From Paenibacillus helianthi (GTDB taxonomy: Bacteria; Bacillota; Bacilli; Paenibacillales; Paenibacillaceae): DNA of 64,000 nt. A program made the translations under genes and the position numbers. Numbering within the stretch: position 1 is the first letter of the stretch; each line of letters starts with the position of its first letter. The stretch spans positions 496,001-560,000 of the forward strand of contig NZ_LVWI01000002.1 in NCBI RefSeq assembly GCF_001909055.1. Reading direction: 5' to 3'. The notes beneath the pieces are model-generated. The model was not told the DNA's origin, made no database searches, and was given only the letters and a program-made list of their open reading frames with translations. Below are positions 62,981 to 64,000 of this stretch, in pieces.

Positions 62981-63190
62981 TTAAGAAGACGCATGAATCT
63001 GCGGGAAATCCTGGGCAATCTCTTCCCCGGAGAACAAATCGTCAAGCGAGCTGAGTGTGCCGTCTTCTTCAACCTGATACACGGACATTTTCTCGCCGTT
63101 GACCGTCAGTTCGATGAAGCAGCCCCAGCAATAGAACTGGTGGGAACCGATCTTGCCGATATCCTTGGAGTTGCAGTTTGGACACTTCAT
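62981..63190 (-). CDS. Small zinc-ribbon protein of unknown function
   Basis: A 69-residue protein. Its N-terminal zinc ribbon has two Cys pairs, MKCPNCNSKDIG and FYCWGCFIEL. The acidic C-terminus (YQVEEDGTLSSLDDLFSGEE) has no known motif. I chose ATG 63188-63190 with GGTGGA nine bases upstream. It follows the PRC-barrel gene after 15 bases, so both are probably one transcript. Confidence 0.75.
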   Translation of the reverse strand: MKCPNCNSKDIGKIGSHQFYCWGCFIELTVNGEKMSVYQVEEDGTLSSLDDLFSGEEIAQDFPQIHASS

Positions 63191-63204
63191 ATAAAACATT
63201 CCAC

Positions 63205-63726
63205 CTATCCGTTAACAATATTAATGGCTTTTTGAAGCCGTTCTTCGCTCATCGCGGGAACCAGTACGGAATTCTCCCCAATGGACATTCCATCAGAACA
63301 AGGCAGCCATTTGCGGCCTTCGATCAAATCAGTTACTAACCCGTCACTGATTTCCAGCGCTACTATTGTGTTTCCCAACTTTTGGTCAAAATAAACATCA
63401 GATACGCGTCCGAGTATTGTTCCGGATGCCGTAAGCACCTGAAGATCCTTTAATTTATTTTTTCCCAAAAGAAATGTATAGGGTATATGGTCAGTGTCGG
63501 CCTTCACAATCGACTCTTTACTGCGGATCATGACAGCATCCTCGCCATAAGCGACGATATCTTCCCATGCCACAACTTTCACATGACTGGAGAAAAAAGT
63601 TTTACTTTCCAGTTCAATACCCGTTATATTCCAGTTTGAATCCAGTAAAACGTCGACAATTTTGCCAATTTCGTTACCTTCTTCAACCTCGTATACAGCC
63701 AAGCCGATCATTTCTTGAAGTTTCAT
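63205..63726 (-). CDS. PRC-barrel domain protein (YrrD-like)
   Basis: A 173-residue protein with two PRC-barrel domains. The first, MKLQEMIGLAVYEVEEGNEI with GKIVDVLLDSNWNITGIELE, covers residues 1-75. The second, LQVLTASGTILGRVSDVYFD with GNTIVALEISDG, covers about 95-165. PRC barrels bind RNA, proteins or small molecules; YrrD has no defined role. It lies just downstream of the cysteine desulfurase gene, like yrrD among the yrr/yrv genes of B. subtilis. Confidence 0.82.
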   Translation of the reverse strand: MKLQEMIGLAVYEVEEGNEIGKIVDVLLDSNWNITGIELESKTFFSSHVKVVAWEDIVAYGEDAVMIRSKESIVKADTDHIPYTFLLGKNKLKDLQVLTASGTILGRVSDVYFDQKLGNTIVALEISDGLVTDLIEGRKWLPCSDGMSIGENSVLVPAMSEERLQKAINIVNG

Positions 63727-63820
63727 GGCTGTTTATGTCCCCTTTTACTTTGAGTGTACTTACGGGTTCCCTTAGGTTGAAGAGCACTCAAACTGTAACG
63801 GCAACGAGGCTACATTTAGC

Positions 63821-64000
63821 CTAATCCTTTTTACGCAGCCGGTTCAGGATGGTTTCAACTTTTTGGGCCACGTACTCCATTTCTTCATTAGTATTACCCA
63901 AACCTGTGCTAAATCGAATCGCAGAGTTCAAAAGATCCTCCGGAAGCTGCATCGCCTGCAGCACATGCGAGATTTCCAAAGAACCTGAGGTGCAGGCTGA
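63821..64000 (-). CDS. Cysteine desulfurase, C-terminal 59 residues (continues past the window)
   Basis: The frame is open to base 64000 and ends with TAG at 63821-63823. The first residues, SACTSGSLEISHVLQAMQLP, contain the active-site Cys loop (SACTSG) that accepts sulfur from cysteine, and IRFSTGLGNTNEEMEY is the conserved end of NifS/IscS-like enzymes. Position next to a YrrD-like gene points to the YrvO type, which supplies MnmA/TrmU for tRNA thiolation, but that gene would lie beyond the window. Confidence 0.9.
   Translation of the reverse strand, partial: SACTSGSLEISHVLQAMQLPEDLLNSAIRFSTGLGNTNEEMEYVAQKVETILNRLRKKD

Noticed and set aside
63749..63792. Inverted repeat TTTGAGTG/CACTCAAA between the desulfurase and the PRC-barrel gene
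   Set aside because: No T run follows on either strand, and the loop is long; it may be chance, so it is not listed as a terminator.

Overview
The window looks like a chromosomal segment of an endospore-forming, naturally transformable Firmicute, most likely Paenibacillus. The evidence is the sporulation genes spoIIP and gpr, a complete late-competence cluster comEA-comEB-comEC-comER, a CIRCE-controlled hrcA-grpE-dnaK-dnaJ operon, a T-box leader on leuS, strong AGGAGG-type ribosome binding sites, frequent GTG/TTG starts and a near-balanced base composition. Most genes lie on the minus strand. The genus is inferred from gene order and protein character; no search was run.

Read along the minus strand, the backbone follows the Bacillus subtilis order: cysteine desulfurase end, PRC-barrel protein, AI-2E-type permease, leuS, (comER on +), comEA, comEB, comEC, holA, (rpsT on +), gpr, spoIIP, a yqxA-position gene, lepA, hemW, hrcA, grpE, dnaK, dnaJ, prmA, rsmE, mtaB, and yqeW (on +). 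An rlmI-like methyltransferase and the addB-addA pair close the left end. These genes cover protein quality control, translation and its modification, DNA uptake, recombination and sporulation.

Four accessory blocks interrupt this backbone. (1) About 7.7-10.7 kb: a secreted protein of eight Ig-like repeats, a NUDIX hydrolase and a tandem hairpin repeat. (2) About 14.9-29.3 kb, between prmA and dnaJ: tag, a frameshifted glycosyltransferase, an ECF sigma/DUF4179 pair, a soluble PAS chemoreceptor, a DUF2935 protein, a TetR/MFS efflux pair with an elaborate palindromic operator, several small unknowns, and a 1368-residue S-layer-anchored subtilase. (3) About 34.3-37.4 kb, between hrcA and hemW: a frameshifted short-chain dehydrogenase with its TetR regulator, a lipoprotein and an N-acetylglutamate-synthase-like acetyltransferase. 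(4) About 46.0-53.0 kb, between holA and comEC: two more ECF sigma/anti-sigma pairs flanking a 2-keto-3-deoxygluconate module (aldolase, kinase, LacI regulator).

No CRISPR array, prophage, transposase, rRNA or tRNA was seen. The most unusual signals are non-coding. A dispersed structured repeat occurs at 38760-38866 and 61005-61154, with compensatory changes in its central stem; the second copy sits inside the leuS leader after the T-box terminator. A tandem hairpin-bearing repeat lies at 10549-10672. A double palindrome lies between the TetR and MFS genes. Two genes carry clear frameshifts at short homopolymers. These could be real decay or assembly errors.
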